Positions 22,632 through 34,237 of a stretch of DNA of 64,000 bases are shown here, one piece after another; positions within the stretch are counted from its first letter, which is position 1; the number at the start of each line of letters is the position of its first letter. The translations under genes were made by a program, and so were the position numbers. This DNA comes from Lomentospora prolificans (lineage: Eukaryota; Ascomycota; Sordariomycetes; Microascales; Microascaceae), in assembly GCA_029532625.1 (NCBI GenBank), contig JARFXM010000009.1, forward strand, positions 558,001-622,000. The letters are read 5' to 3'. Below the pieces are notes generated by a model. That model was not told the DNA's origin and ran no database searches. It saw only the letters and a list, made by a program, of their open reading frames with translations.

Positions 22632-22647
22632 ACACACACACACACAC
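22632..22647. repeat. (AC)8 microsatellite
   Basis: Eight AC units 24 bp after the BUD6 stop codon, in its 3' UTR. Confidence 0.85.
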
Positions 22648-23236
22648 GCCTACGCAAGAGAGTCATGCAAAGAGTATATACCCCTGGAGTGCGCAGTTTT
22701 CTCCCTTTCCTTTTTTTTCTTTCTCTTTTTTTCCGTGACGTCCTTCTACCCTTTCTCGGGTCGGCCTTGTCAGTGTGAACCGGTTTCCTTTCTGTTCCGT
22801 TTCATTACTCTGGGCGTGCTGCGTTATCATGAGCCTTTTTTACTTTTTCTTCTTTTTTTTTTTTTGGGTTGGTTGGTTGGAGAGGGGGGGGGCCCTCCTC
22901 CTATCCTTCGAGGCTTGTTTCTGCAGGCCCACGAGGTGCTGGCTTCTGACTTTCCCTTCTTATACTTGTTCTTGCTTTTACTATTACGGCAAGCTGAGCG
23001 AGTTTGCACTTTCACAAGTCGTACTTCGTTGTGACTATTTGTATGTAGAGGAGAAAACCGGGTTTGTCTGAGCACTTGGCTAGTTTGCATGGACTGGAGA
23101 AGAGGGTACTGGATATTTGTGAACACCATTCTATATACATACATTGGTATATTTCATCCGACTTGTCGGCTTCTTGGTGATGGGTGCAGCCGACCCGAGT
23201 AGTACGAAGTATATAATGCGGTCGGTGGGTAGTGCA

Positions 23237-23256
23237 GTACCAAGGTACCTTGGTAC
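23237..23256. promoter_or_regulatory. Perfect 20-bp palindrome
   Basis: The half-site GTACCAAGGT is followed directly by its reverse complement ACCTTGGTAC, with no spacer. It lies 274 bp upstream of the transporter start codon. A two-fold symmetric site of this length may bind a dimeric regulator; this is inference from symmetry alone. Confidence 0.5.
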
Positions 23257-23530
23257 GAGGGTGCCACATTGTCTTACCCACCTTTGAGGAACACGAACCA
23301 TTATAGCGGGGCATCCGCAGCTGCGCGCACGTGCCAGGGCCAGATGATGTCTCGACATGGATTGATGTCCTTGAACTATCCGGGCGTCAATCCGACCCTC
23401 GTCCATGCCTCACCCTTTTTTTTTCCCCTCGGACATGCCCAACTCTTCTCGATCTTTATGTCCGTGTCTTCTTTGTTCTATTAGCTATTGACGAGCTGCG
23501 GTAACCGTGGCTTATGGCGAGTACACGACA

Positions 23531-25228
23531 ATGTCGGAATCACCAGACGCCCCACTCATAGCGCGCACAGTCGACGATGCACTCAATGACGACGACACCG
23601 TCGATTTCGAGGATGCGCGGGCGGGCAAGGTAGACGAGGGGAGCCCGGGGTTGTTCGTTTGGATGTTGACCATGGCGGCGGGGATCAGCGGGCTGCTTTT
23701 TGGATGTACGTTTCGTCGTCCCCATCTTTTTACCCTGGTTTCTTGCTACGTTTGGATGCTCACAGCGGGATAGATGATACCGGAGTGATATCAGCGACGC
23801 TCGTCTCGATCGACAATTCCCTCTCGGGCCGCCCGCTCACCTCCTTCGACAAGTCGATAATAACATCCTCGACCGCCCTCTTCGCCCTCCTCGTCTCCCC
23901 GCTGTCCTCCATCCTTGCCGATCGGCTCGGACGCAAGCGTGTAATACTATTCGCCGACGTGCTCTTCACTATCGGCGCACTTATACAAGCCTTCTCCTGG
24001 ACGGTGACGGGCATGGTAATAGGACGTTGCGTTGTGGGTGCAGGCGTTGGCGCCGCTTCGTTCGTGGTGCCGCTCTACATCGCCGAGGTGGCCCCCGCCG
24101 CCTTCAGGGGCATGCTCGTGACGACAAACATTCTCTTCATCACATTGGGCCAGGTTTTCGCCTACATAATTGGGTGGTTGTTCGCCGAGTACGCTGCCAA
24201 GGAGACGGGGTGGCGGTGGATGGTTGGGCTGGGCGCGGCTCCGTCGGTGATGCAAGCCTTGGTGCTGGGCTTCATGCCCGAGACGCCGAGATGGCTCGTC
24301 ATGAAGGGATTCGCGGAGGAGGCGAAGGGAGTCGTGCAGAGGGTTTCTGGGAGCGGAGTCGCGACGGCGAGGATGGCCGATGCGGTGGTCAAGGAGATCG
24401 AGGTGGAGCTGAGAGAGGAGCAGGTTGCGAGGAGGTTGAGGGGGGGAGGGGAGGGTCTGGCGGCGGGATTCAAAGAGCTATTGATGGTGAGGAGGAATCG
24501 GAGGGCGTTGACGATTGCATGTCTGCTACAGGGATTGCAGCAGCTATGCGGATTTGTGGGTTTACAGTCCCTCGGGATCGGAATAGGAATTGGGCTAACA
24601 GGGTGTACAGAACTCGCTCATGTACTTTTCGGCCACCATCTTCACCATGGTGGGCTTCAGCGTGCCGACCCTCACGTCGCTCAGCGTAGCGGGCACAAAC
24701 TTTGCCTTTACCGTCCTGGCCATCCTCCTCATCGACAAGGTCGGCCGGCGGCGCATGCTACTCTACTCGGTGCCTTTCATGATGGTCGGCCTCCTCTTCG
24801 CCGCCTACGGCTTCACCTACATCACCCTTCCATCCTTGGATGACACGCCTACAACGCTCGAAACGACCACCGACTCGCCATTCTCGCCCGAGCGCGAAGC
24901 CGCGCTCATGATCCTCGTCAGCATCATGCTCTACGTGGCGTCGTATGCGCTCGGCCTCGGCAACGTGCCCTGGATGCAGAGCGAGCTGTTCCCGCTCTCG
25001 GTACGCTCGCTGGGCAGCGGCGTGGCGACGTCGACAAATTGGCTGGCCAACTTTATCGTCGGCTTGACGTTCCTGCCGCTCATGGACGCGTTGAGCCCGA
25101 CGCGGACGTTTGTGCTGTACGCGCTTGTGTGCGCCGTTGGGTACGGGCTTGTTTGGGGTTTGTATCCTGAGACGGCCGGGTTGAGTCTTGAGGAAACGTC
25201 GGCGCTCTTGGAGGGGGATGTGTGGTAG
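23531..25228 (+). CDS. MFS sugar transporter, myo-inositol type
   Basis: Three exons: 23531-23705, 23774-24555 and 24611-25228; 524 residues. The splice joins restore SGLLFGYDTGVIS and LCGFNSLMYFSA, both standard in sugar porters. Other signatures are LADRLGRKRVI, YIAEVAPAAFRG, MPETPRWL, VGRRRMLLY and YPETAGLSLEE. The run GNVPWMQSELFPLSVRSLGS followed by TNWLANFIVGLTFLPLMDAL is typical of fungal proton-coupled myo-inositol transporters (Itr1/Itr2), so inositol uptake at the plasma membrane is the most likely role, although hexose or polyol specificity cannot be excluded. Twelve membrane helices are expected. ATG 23531 was chosen because the frame upstream has no ATG; an out-of-frame ATG at 23514 could act as a short upstream ORF. 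Confidence 0.93.
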
Positions 25229-25803
25229 AGTGGCCAAGGGACGGGATACTACGGCGCTGTGAGAAGTTGATTTGCACGCATACGGTTGTGTTTTAAGCAC
25301 TAGCTAATACGGTTTACTACATTGTCCGAATAGACTAATACGCCACTGCTGATTGTTAAGGAGTTCCCTTCAAGGGGGCCCAAGCCTAGAAGCGGGAGCC
25401 GGTTCCACGCGGGTACCGCGTGGAAACTTAAGGCCAAGCCTGTCCCGTGCTCCGTGACTTGCCCTTCCTCTGCCCCTTGGGCAGCAAAGCTAATCTCGCG
25501 AGCAGCCGAGCAGGGATTCCAGGTTCCAGGGACACAGAGGGAAACGCCAAGGTCCTCTTTGATCGGACCCATCCAGTAGATGACGGGTGCTCGAGAGGAT
25601 ATAACAGAGTCGGCTTCTATTCCTTCACGTTGATGCCTTACTGCGCTAAATCTCCGCTGAGGGCTTGCAGGGTTGCATCCCGGAAGGGAAAGGGCCAGGG
25701 GAGGTTGCTAAGGTATCGGATGGGGGCCAGGGGTAATAGTTTAGGTCCGCTTTTCATCGAGCGAGTTACTCTTTTTCTTCTTTTTGCCATGTGAAAAAAA
25801 TTT

Positions 25804-25821
25804 AAAAAAAAAAAAAAAAAA
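25804..25821. repeat. Poly-A tract
   Basis: Eighteen A following a shorter A7-T3 run. An A-rich end could mark an old retroposed copy, but no element is recognisable upstream. Confidence 0.75.
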
Positions 25822-26065
25822 TTGAAATACGAAGACGCAACGTCGAAGTTCGGAGTGGGCAGCCGATGGACGGCTTGTGTCGGAAAGTGGCGGGGATGTC
25901 AATCCCTATGGAATACACAAGGACGGGGAGGAACCTCTATACGATCCAAGATACCTTCTGTACATTGGGGGAGTTTTGATTTTACCAACGTGTGCTGAGT
26001 AAAAATACGGGTTTACACTGCCAGCATAGAAACGTCATTGTGCGTGCTGTATGTTGAGTCGCCAT

Positions 26066-26108
26066 TGAACCTCGCGGGCGCATAGAAAGCGCGAAAGCGC
26101 GAGGTTCA
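26066..26108. repeat. Inverted repeat, 11-bp perfect stem
   Basis: TGAACCTCGCG (26066-26076) and its exact reverse complement CGCGAGGTTCA (26098-26108), separated by 21 nt that themselves contain two GCGC words. Could form a hairpin in DNA or RNA. Confidence 0.75.
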
Positions 26109-26555
26109 CTATTAATAATCAATTGTAATCTCCCAAGTATAAATCGAGGAGAGGGTGGAAAAGGATCGAATGCGAGGAAGAAACTATGCAAAGCCCGGCT
26201 CGGCCGATAAACCCGTGGAAGGTTCCGTCCGGGCGTGGAGGAGAAAAAAAAAAGGACACACGGAGTTCCCCGCTGGAACTATACCAGCAGGGTTGCGTCA
26301 CAGGCGGCGCTGCCTCGGGACGTGGTGCGTTTGACCAACAAAAAAAAAAAAAAAAGTCGGCTGCAAGCAGGTTCGCTGTTTTCTTAAGTCCGCACGCAGG
26401 TGATGGCGCGGAGTTAAGATGCTGAAGCGATCAATGACTGATCTGATGGCTGGCTTTGAGGTGCATTGTGCTTTGGGGCTGCTGGCTACAGATGAACGAA
26501 CAGGCAAAAAACTGGATCCAAGCACTCTCGCATTTGCTCCTCGTCTCGTCCTTTG

Positions 26556-26586
26556 TTTTTTTTTTTTTTTTTTTATTTTTTTTTTT
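26556..26586. repeat. Poly-T tract
   Basis: Nineteen T, one A and eleven T. Simple sequence in the intergenic region. Confidence 0.8.
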
Positions 26587-26798
26587 GATAAAAGCATTAA
26601 CCAGAGCTTTTCAATTAGATGCAAAGAATTGCATGGGTTAACCTTGGTGGTTCGCCGGTCGGTGCTGGGTAAGTTTGGCTGATGAAGCTTCTGACATTTA
26701 ATGACAACAAACGGGCTGGCCCAATCCGTGCTAAAGCCAGCTACGAACTAGTACAGCCAGCTGGATGAGTGAGCTCCTGCCCCTAATCCTGGTTCAGT

Positions 26799-26826
26799 GC
26801 CAGCAATGTTCCTTGTCATTGCTGGC
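26799..26826. repeat. Inverted repeat, 10-bp perfect stem
   Basis: GCCAGCAATG (26799-26808) and CATTGCTGGC (26817-26826) with an 8-nt loop, in a stretch unusually rich in GCCAGC/GCTGGC words. Confidence 0.7.
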
Positions 26827-28850
26827 TGGCTGGCCCGAGGTCTACAGCCAGCTGTGGGACCAAGGGTGGTGTTCCTCTGGATTAGTGGTGGTGGTGGTGT
26901 GGTGGTGGTGTGTGGCCTAATTGATCATTGCTGTGCGGTTCCAGTGCCGGCAACCGCCAGCCGTCCTCGGCAGTGGTAGCCCGGAACACGGCAGATTGAA
27001 GGAAGTGATGGGCCAGCAAAAACTCTATTAGTTCTGGACGTACGCGTACTCGACCAACGAGTATTGGTATTGCCAGTGTGCAGGCGAGACAAATGCGCCA
27101 AAAGAAGAAGACAGACGAGACAGAAAGTCCACCTAATCTTCTGGCGGGGAATGGCCAGCAGGCACAGACTAATACTGGCCATACCATCCGTCCAATACCC
27201 TTCCCGAGACCTGTAGGTAATCTGACAATTTCTGCCGACATCATCTCAGAGGACCCATCAATACCAAGACCAAAGAAAATAAAAGAGGGTCCAGTGATCC
27301 AGTAGTACAACGCAGCCGCCGCACGCTTCGTTGGTGCCTCCACTCTCCCGGTGGCCCCCGGCTCCGCTGATAAGGCGGAGCCAAGATTTGATGCAGAATC
27401 TAATGCTATCTCTGATGGGTTCTCTCGCTTTGGCTTGACTGGGTTCTTTTTTTTTTTTGTTTTGCCCGAGGCCAGCCTGCAATTTGCACTTGCGCTTGGC
27501 GTCGGTGTGATCGTATTTGTTCTTCTCCGTCCCGCTCTCGCAGGCCGGCCCCCGGGCTCATTGGGCAGTTAGCGTCAATGCTAGGCTGCGTCAGGTCACT
27601 TGAGGGACGTTACTCTTTGCAGGGGGAATTTTGATTTCTATGAATATTTTTTTTTCTGTTGGGTCGAGGGGGTGTGAAGGGGAGTCGGGATGGGGGTGTG
27701 AAGCAAAGGGTCCTGTGTTGGTTCACTTGGTTGCGAAACTTTGCTCGGGTTGTAGTTGTATCTTAATGCTGGCGGATGGGCTGTAGCTGAAGGAATTAGA
27801 GCCTCATTGATGGAGAAGGGATCAAATCAATTGGGACTTGGAGAATACAATTGCGAAGCGCAGGACCGGGAACTCTTGAGATCCGAGAGTCAAAAGATGA
27901 CCCCGCGTCTAGAGGTATCGGAATACAGTTGAGGATATACGGAAATGCGCAAAGGCGGGACAAATGCAAGCAAGAATGATATGATCAATACAAGCCAAGG
28001 GCACAAGATTCCAATCTTCCGCAAAGGGAAGCATCAGGGAACATTCGAGACGTACTCGTACATGTGAATGTGATTACATACATCTTGTGCCATAATCAAG
28101 CGTGGCCCGTCAAGCCCCTTACCAATCGCCACCTCTCCACAGTACCTGCTAGTAGTAGTAGGATATGCGCTCTGCATGCGCTCTCACTTTGCCTCTTCGG
28201 CCCTTGACTTGATCCCGCTGAGATGGGATTTATCATCCGCTACCACCCTAATGCCTTTTTCCCTAATCCCGTCCCGACTAGAGGCAACGCTAGAGAGCCT
28301 GCAAGGATACATCTGGACAAGGGAAGGTACATCGATACCCAAGGAGCAGGGCAGGTACTGGTCGTCAAGGGAAATCAATGGCCTGTCTAGTCTTGGTTTC
28401 TTTTCCCTGTCGTCATTGTTATCAATTTGACCTCGGGCTCTGCGCCCTTCGCCTGAAGCGTCTAGATGCTCGATACTAAAATTGAAACTACTATAATACC
28501 CTTTGCCTTTCTACGTCACCCTTCCCTTCCTGTCCTGTCAGTATTGTCTTTTTCTTTTTATCTCCATCTAATTGCCTTTTGCCCCTCTTAGCTTTTTTGG
28601 CACGCTTGATAGAAGTACAAGTACACTAGTCTAAGTGTCGAGTCTTGCCTTCCCAGCTTTAACATTGTTGCTTCCTTCCCACTTATACGAGATCCCCATA
28701 ATCACCACGCTCTCTCTTAGCATACCGAATCAACTCACACCACATCACCTCAACCGCCTCGCCGTACAAAACTAGCCGTATCTCGTCTCTCCATTATAAC
28801 ACATATCAATTAGAGAGAACGAGAGAGAGAGACTGGGAAAAGCCAACATC

Positions 28851-30980
28851 ATGAAATCGACAATCCCGCCTCACCATGGCGTCCCACACCAAATAGACGA
28901 AGTCGACCGCGAGACTATCGAGGCCGAACGAGATGCCTCCCCCTACGCCTTCCCCTCGCGTCCCCGCTCCCACTCCCACTCCAGCGCTGTCCGTTCTCCC
29001 AAGCCCGTCGACCATGACACTTACCTCAGCCGCCCCAGCGATGAGATCGAGCGCGTCCCCACCTCTTCCTCCTCTGCCACCACCTCGTCCAACCGCCACC
29101 GCCATGCAGACGGCCTCTCCTACCGCCCTACCTCCATGAGCCGCGTGCCTACGCAGCTCGAACCCCTCGAGCGCCATCCCACCGACCTCGTGCGGATAGC
29201 CACTCAGCGGAGCCAGCACTCCGAGACGGTCGGCCGAAGGGTGAGCACCAGGCGGTCGCGATTCTCTAGGAGGTCTGAGAAGCCGCTTCCGGCTTTTGGT
29301 GCGGGGAAGCCTTATCCGCCTATGCTGCCTGAGAGGGACGAGTATGTGGTCGAGTTTGACGGGCCTGATGATCCTTTGCACCCCCATAACTGGCCCTTCA
29401 AGAAGAAGTAAGTGATGATGGAATTCACGGAACACGGGCCGATGAAATAACTAACACAATATAGGTTGTACACTGCTGCGATCCTTGGCTACACCACACT
29501 CGCCGCTGTGTTCGCTTCATCCCTCTTCACGCCCGCCATCACCGAAATCTCTAAGCAATACCATGTCGGTACCACTGTCGCCATTCTCAACATTACTTGC
29601 TTCATTCTCGGTTTCGCTTTCGGCCCTACCTTTTGGGCACCCCTGTCCGAGCTCAAGGGCCGTCGTCTGCCCATCATTCTCTCCATGTTTGGCTTCACGC
29701 TCTTCTCCATTGCCACCGGTACCGCCGAGAACCTCCAGACCATCATCATCGGCCGCTTCTTCTCCGGCCTCTTCGGTGCTGGTCCTATCGCTGTCGTCGC
29801 CGCTGTCTTCTCCGACATGTTCGACAACCGTACACGTGGTATCGCCATCACCATCTTCTCCATGACCGTGTTTGCAGGTCCCATGTTCGCCCCCTTCATC
29901 GGCGGCTACATTATGGAGAACCCCAACCTCAGCTGGCGCTGGACCGCCTACCTACCCGCCATCATGGGCGCTGTCGCCTTTCTTCTCGACATCACCCTCC
30001 TCGAGGAGACCTACCCGCCCGCCATCCTCGTCGGGAAGGCCTCGGAGCTTCGCAGGAGAACCCGCAACTGGGGTATCCACGCCAAGCAGGAGGAGATCGA
30101 GGTCGACTTCCGCGAGCTCATCAGCAAGAATTTTTCCCGCCCCATGCGCCTCTTGTTTGGCGAGCCCATCGTTCTTCTCTTGACCATTTATACCGCCTTC
30201 ATCTACGGCCTGCTCTACCTCTTTATGACCTCCTACCCCGCTGTCTACCAGCGCGTCCACGGCTTCTCGCCTGGCCAGGCTGGTCTCCCCTTCTTTGGCA
30301 TGATTGTCGGCCAGCTCCTCGCCGGCGCCTTCATGCTCATCCAGCAGCCCTCCTACCAGAGGAAGCTGGCTGCAAACAACAACATCCCCATCCCTGAGTG
30401 GCGACTGCCCACCATCGCCATTGGCGGTGTTGCCTTCACTATTGGCATCTTTTGGTTCGGGTGGACAGGCTATAACAGGGATATCCACTGGATTGTTCCC
30501 ACCCTCAGTGGCGTCTTTACCGGTTTCGGTCTCTTATCCATTTTCCTCCAGGCCATCAACTACCTCGTCGATGCCTATCTCATGTTGTAGGTTTTTTTCC
30601 CCTCCATCACTCTCCTCGTGTCAGTCGAACGAAATATTAACAATGAATTCCATAGTGCCGCCTCTGCCATCGCAGCCAACACCTTCCTACGTTCTCTCGC
30701 CGGCGCCGCATTCCCCCTCTTCGCAAACCAAATGTTCAACGGCCTCGGCGTCCAGTGGGCCGCCACCCTCCTCGGCTGCGTCGCCGCCGTGCTCGTCCCC
30801 ATCCCCATCGTCTTCTACATCTACGGTGCCCGTCTACGCGCCCGCTCCGCTTTCGCTCCCGTTATGCAGGCTCCTTCCGACCAGGAGGAGGAGCACCAGG
30901 AAGGCGAGAAGGCTGACGGGCTTGCTGCGCATTCGCCATTGGATGAAGGGAAGAGGAAGAGTGGTGAGAATATGGTTTAG
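28851..30980 (+). CDS. MFS exporter, DHA1 drug/polyamine type
   Basis: Three exons: 28851-29407, 29465-30586 and 30656-30980; 667 residues. A 185-residue, Ser/Arg/His-rich cytosolic tail precedes the first membrane helix and ends HPHNWPFKKK, the NWP motif that begins fungal DHA1 exporters. Motif A appears as APLSELKGRRLPI and motif C as FAGPMFAPFIGGYIM, the antiporter signature. The joins restore FKKKLYTAAILGY and VDAYLMFAASAIAANTFLRS. The C-terminus is short and acidic. Relatives such as yeast Tpo1 and Candida Flu1 export polyamines, mycophenolic acid or azoles by proton antiport at the plasma membrane; substrate here is unknown. The long Ser-rich tail suggests regulation by phosphorylation. 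The gene faces anthranilate synthase tail to tail. Confidence 0.94.
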
Positions 30981-31679
30981 ATGACCATACTTTCTCCATC
31001 TCTCTTTGCCGACCTAGAGATATACGTTTTTCAAACATACACGCATACGCGCGCGCAAAACTTTCTACTCTTTTGTTGCATACTTCCGGGCCTAATTCAG
31101 TCCCATGGCGTTTTTCTTTTTTCTTTCTCCTCTTTTGGGATAGATGTGAAATTGATCATAGAGGACGAGGATAAGGCTTTACAAAAAAGGGTGATGGATC
31201 TATACCCAGGGAAAGTTGGGAGGAGCTTTTTTTTTTTTTTTTTTTTTTCTAGCAATTCTTTTTTTTTTTTTACGATCAGCACAGAGGCCTTCGTGTTAAC
31301 TAACAGCGTTGATCTCATCGTTTGCTTTTACAGCACTTTCTCTTTCCTTTCTCTGTCCTCAATGGTTCCCTAGACATAATCGGGTTAGAGGTACGATTAG
31401 TCTATCGAGCTCTCATAATACATCAATAGTAATACGCAAAACATGGAAAAACAACGAGCCTCAAGTCCCATTGTGAGATTACCAGGTTTCCATCATTGAA
31501 AAGGTCGACCCCATCCGGGCCGATGTCGATTCCAATTGAAACGTAGATATATGCAATACAAGACCAATCACTCCGCACCAGATGCTCCCGTAGAAAACGA
31601 AAAGAAGGAAAATAGACAAGTAGAAGCTCCATCGTGAGACCCCCTTCTCAACCTAGTTCTAAATGGCATGCGTGCGCTT
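30981..31679. other. Intergenic, convergent 3' regions
   Basis: Between the ends of the MFS exporter (+) and the anthranilate synthase gene (-). Contains poly-T runs near 31,229-31,270. No gene is seen. Confidence 0.6.
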
Positions 31680-33476
31680 CTATTTTTGCTGCTGCTGCTG
31701 TTGCTGCTCATGATATAGCTCCTCCGCAGAGGTGATGCACTGCATGTTCGCCCCCAACTTGTTAATCGTCTCCATCCACTCGTCAGTCTCATCCGAATCG
31801 AAAACGATGCCTCCGCCTATTTATAAATCTCATTAGCATTACTGCAAGGCCATATCGACGTGGTCGCCGTGAAAGTGTAAAGAAATGGAAAAAAGAAAAG
31901 GAAAAAAGAAAAGGACAAAGCTTACCAGCTTGGAGATATGCAACACCGTCCTTGACCAACATGGTCCTCAGCGCAATACACGTATCCATAGCGCCCTCCA
32001 CGTCCCGCCCATCCACGTCCACGCCGCCGTAGCCAAAATACCCCACAGCGCCAGCATACACGCCCCTCTTCTCCTTCTCCAGCTCGGCAATGAGCTCCAT
32101 AGCCTTGACCTTTGGCGCGCCCGAGACGGTGCCGGCGGGGAAGATGGACCTAAAAGCGTCGAACCTCGTCTGGTCGGGCCTGAGGACGCCGGAGACCTGG
32201 GAGACGAGGTGCTGGACGTGGCTGAACTTTTCGACGACCATGAGGTGGTCGACGCGGACGGTGAAGGGGTCGCCGACGCGGTTGACGTCGTTGCGGGCGA
32301 GGTCGACGAGCATGACGTGCTCGGCGCGGTCCTTGAGGGAGCTCCGCAGCTCATCGGCGAGCTTCTCGTCCTCCTCGGGTGTTTTTCCGCGGCGCACGGT
32401 GCCGGCGATGGGGTGGGTGATGATGCGGCCGGCTTCGGACTTGACGAGGAGCTCGGGGGAGGCGCCGACGATGTGGAAGTCGCGGCAGTTGATGTAGAAG
32501 AGGTAGGGGGAGGGGTTGACGGTGCGGAGGTGGCGGTAGATGTTGAAGGGGTGAAGGGTGGTGGGGCGGGCGAAGCGCTGGGAGGGCACGGCCTGGATGA
32601 TGTCGCCGCTGACAATGTGCTTCTTGAGGGCGGTGACGTGGCCCTCGTAGCCCTCCTGGCCGATGTTGGACTTGTACTCCTGGCCCAGCTTGATGGGGCC
32701 CTGCTCGGGGATGGGGATCTCGGGAGCGTTGAGCACGGCGACGAGCTCGTCGATGCGGGCCCTGGCGTCGGAGTAGGCGGACTCGAGGGAGGCGGGGTCC
32801 TCGGGCACGTGCAGGTAGGTGATGACTTTAATGACGCCGTAGAACCGGTCAAAGGCGACGATGGTGTCGAACAGCATGAACAGCGATTCGGGGATCCCCA
32901 GCACGTCCTTCATCGGCCTCGCGGTCTTGGGCTCAAAGTACCGCACGCAGTCGTAGCCTACGTAGCCCACGGCTCCGCCGGCCATGGGCGGCAGTTGCAC
33001 GCCGGGGACGCTGGCGACAACGTACTTGGCCAGCTCGGCCTCGAGCCCCGGCAGCGGGTCGGTCTCATCGCCGTGGCCCGGGCCCGTGGTGATGACCTTG
33101 CGCGGACCGGCACCGACGAAGCTGTAGCGGCCGACCCTTTCGGTGGCGGCGCTCTCGAAGAGGAACGAGTACTCGGACTCGGCCTTGGCGTGGGCGCTCA
33201 CCTTGAGGTAAGCGGCTGACGGGGTGATGAGGTCGGACGAGATTTGACGGTAGAGGGGCACGAGGTTTGGCTTTCTGCTCCCGGCCGGCGTGGGCTTGGA
33301 GAGCAGCTGCTGGACGGTGTCCAGGGAGGGCACGACTCCTCGCTGCGGGGCAGAAGCCCAATAAGTCAGCGCCACCGCATCTCGGAGAGATAGATTGATT
33401 TTTTTTTTTGGCCGGGGGAGGGAGACATGTTAAGAGGCCAATTGGGTTAGGAAATGCGACTTACCGATCCTGCCAT
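31680..33476 (-). CDS. TRP2: Anthranilate synthase component I
   Basis: Three exons on the minus strand: 33465-33476, 31926-33342 and 31680-31816; 521 residues. Exon 1 carries only four codons (MAGS) before a 122-nt intron; the ATG at 33375 inside the reading frame is rejected because it lies in that intron and gives a non-conserved start. The allosteric/N-terminal region shows LITPSAAYLKVSA and SFLFESAATERVGRYSFVG. The chorismate-binding region shows AVGYVGYDCVRYFEP, SQRFARPT, GTVRRGKTPEEDEKLADEL, MLVDLARNDVNRVG, FPAGTVSGAPKVKAMELIAE and, across the last splice, LQAGGGIVFDSDE. The enzyme makes anthranilate from chorismate with glutamine supplied by component II, the first step of tryptophan synthesis, and is normally inhibited by tryptophan. 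The C-terminus ends in a run of seven Gln and a Lys. Confidence 0.96.
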
Positions 33477-34237
33477 GGCGACGAGTCTGTCGGTGGTACG
33501 ATTACGAGGCGAGTGGACAGCAAAAGAGAGAGGTATGGTCGTGCTTGAATTTCAAGGTTAACTGACTCATGGAAGGCGGTCTGAAGATTTACACCTGCTG
33601 GGGCTGGTTGAGTAATACATCCATCCCGATGTACTTTTTACTGCTGGCTATATTCAGCTCCAGACTGCTCCAAGACGGGTACTTTTTCCACCTCTGATCG
33701 CATTGGATTTTTTTTTTACTTTTTTTTTTTCTTTCTGGTGGCGGGGTCGCCACGCCTTCGAAACGGACCTGGCCTACCTCGTAGATAACCTTCCCAACCG
33801 AATAACCTTATCTCTGCCACCACCCATTCTGGCAGGTTTAATAGCCAGCATCAATCGAGGCCACGTTCCTTTGCTATATTGCACTTATAGTCTATACTAT
33901 ATATACTAGACCCTTCAAGTTGGCTGTCGCTTCCGCCAATCCTAATCCAGCCAAAAAGAAGCTTCACTGGTAGGCGCCTGCTGCCGCCCGAACCGCTCCC
34001 AAGACGTTTTACGCCTGGCAACACGCGAGCAAACTTGGGGAAATTGGTTTTGAATTTATCTTTCCTATTAGAATTGTACGCATGTATTAATAGCCAGCCG
34101 CATTGTTACGCTACCCCGATTGAGCCTGCTAGCTTCGTTACATCTGCCCAGCTGGCTATCACGTTATCAGTATGCCCATCGCACGCCTACTCAGGCTCCA
34201 TGGCCTCCCCTAGAGAGCCCCGGGTTCCTCCTCATGT
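33477..34237. other. Intergenic, TRP2 promoter region
   Basis: Promoter of TRP2 (which reads leftward) and the 3' end of the next minus-strand gene. Holds the TGACTCA site and T-rich stretches near 33,707-33,730. Confidence 0.6.
33563..33569. promoter_or_regulatory. Consensus Gcn4/CPC1 (general amino acid control) site
   Basis: TGACTCA matches the Gcn4/CpcA/CPC1 consensus exactly and lies 87 bp upstream of the anthranilate synthase start codon. Amino-acid biosynthetic genes are the classical targets of this bZIP activator, so context supports function. Confidence 0.65.

Larger units (their letters stand above)
22609..23530. other. Intergenic between BUD6 and transporter
   Basis: Contains an (AC)8 microsatellite directly after BUD6, long C/T-rich and poly-T stretches, a copy of the GTAC-GAAG-TAT motif (23202-23212) and a perfect 20-bp palindrome (23237-23256). 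No gene is seen. Confidence 0.6.
25229..28850. other. Large intergenic region with simple repeats
   Basis: 3.6 kb without a supportable gene between two + strand transporter genes. It contains A/T homopolymer runs (25804-25821, 26340-26355, 26556-26586), two perfect stem-loops (26066-26108 and 26799-26826), a GGT-repeat stretch near 26,885-26,915 and many GCCAGC/GCTGGC words between 26,710 and 26,850. No transposase or reverse transcriptase frame was seen. Confidence 0.55.

Noticed and set aside
31885..33219. 444-codon + strand frame opposite anthranilate synthase
   Set aside because: It is the antisense shadow of a high-GC3 gene; the protein is a Gly/Val/Asp-rich low-complexity string.
33342..33375. 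ATG at 33375 as the start of anthranilate synthase
   Set aside because: The extra residues MALTYWASAPQ are not family-like and end exactly at a CCCCGCAG acceptor; a short upstream exon MAGS with a GTAAGT donor fits better.
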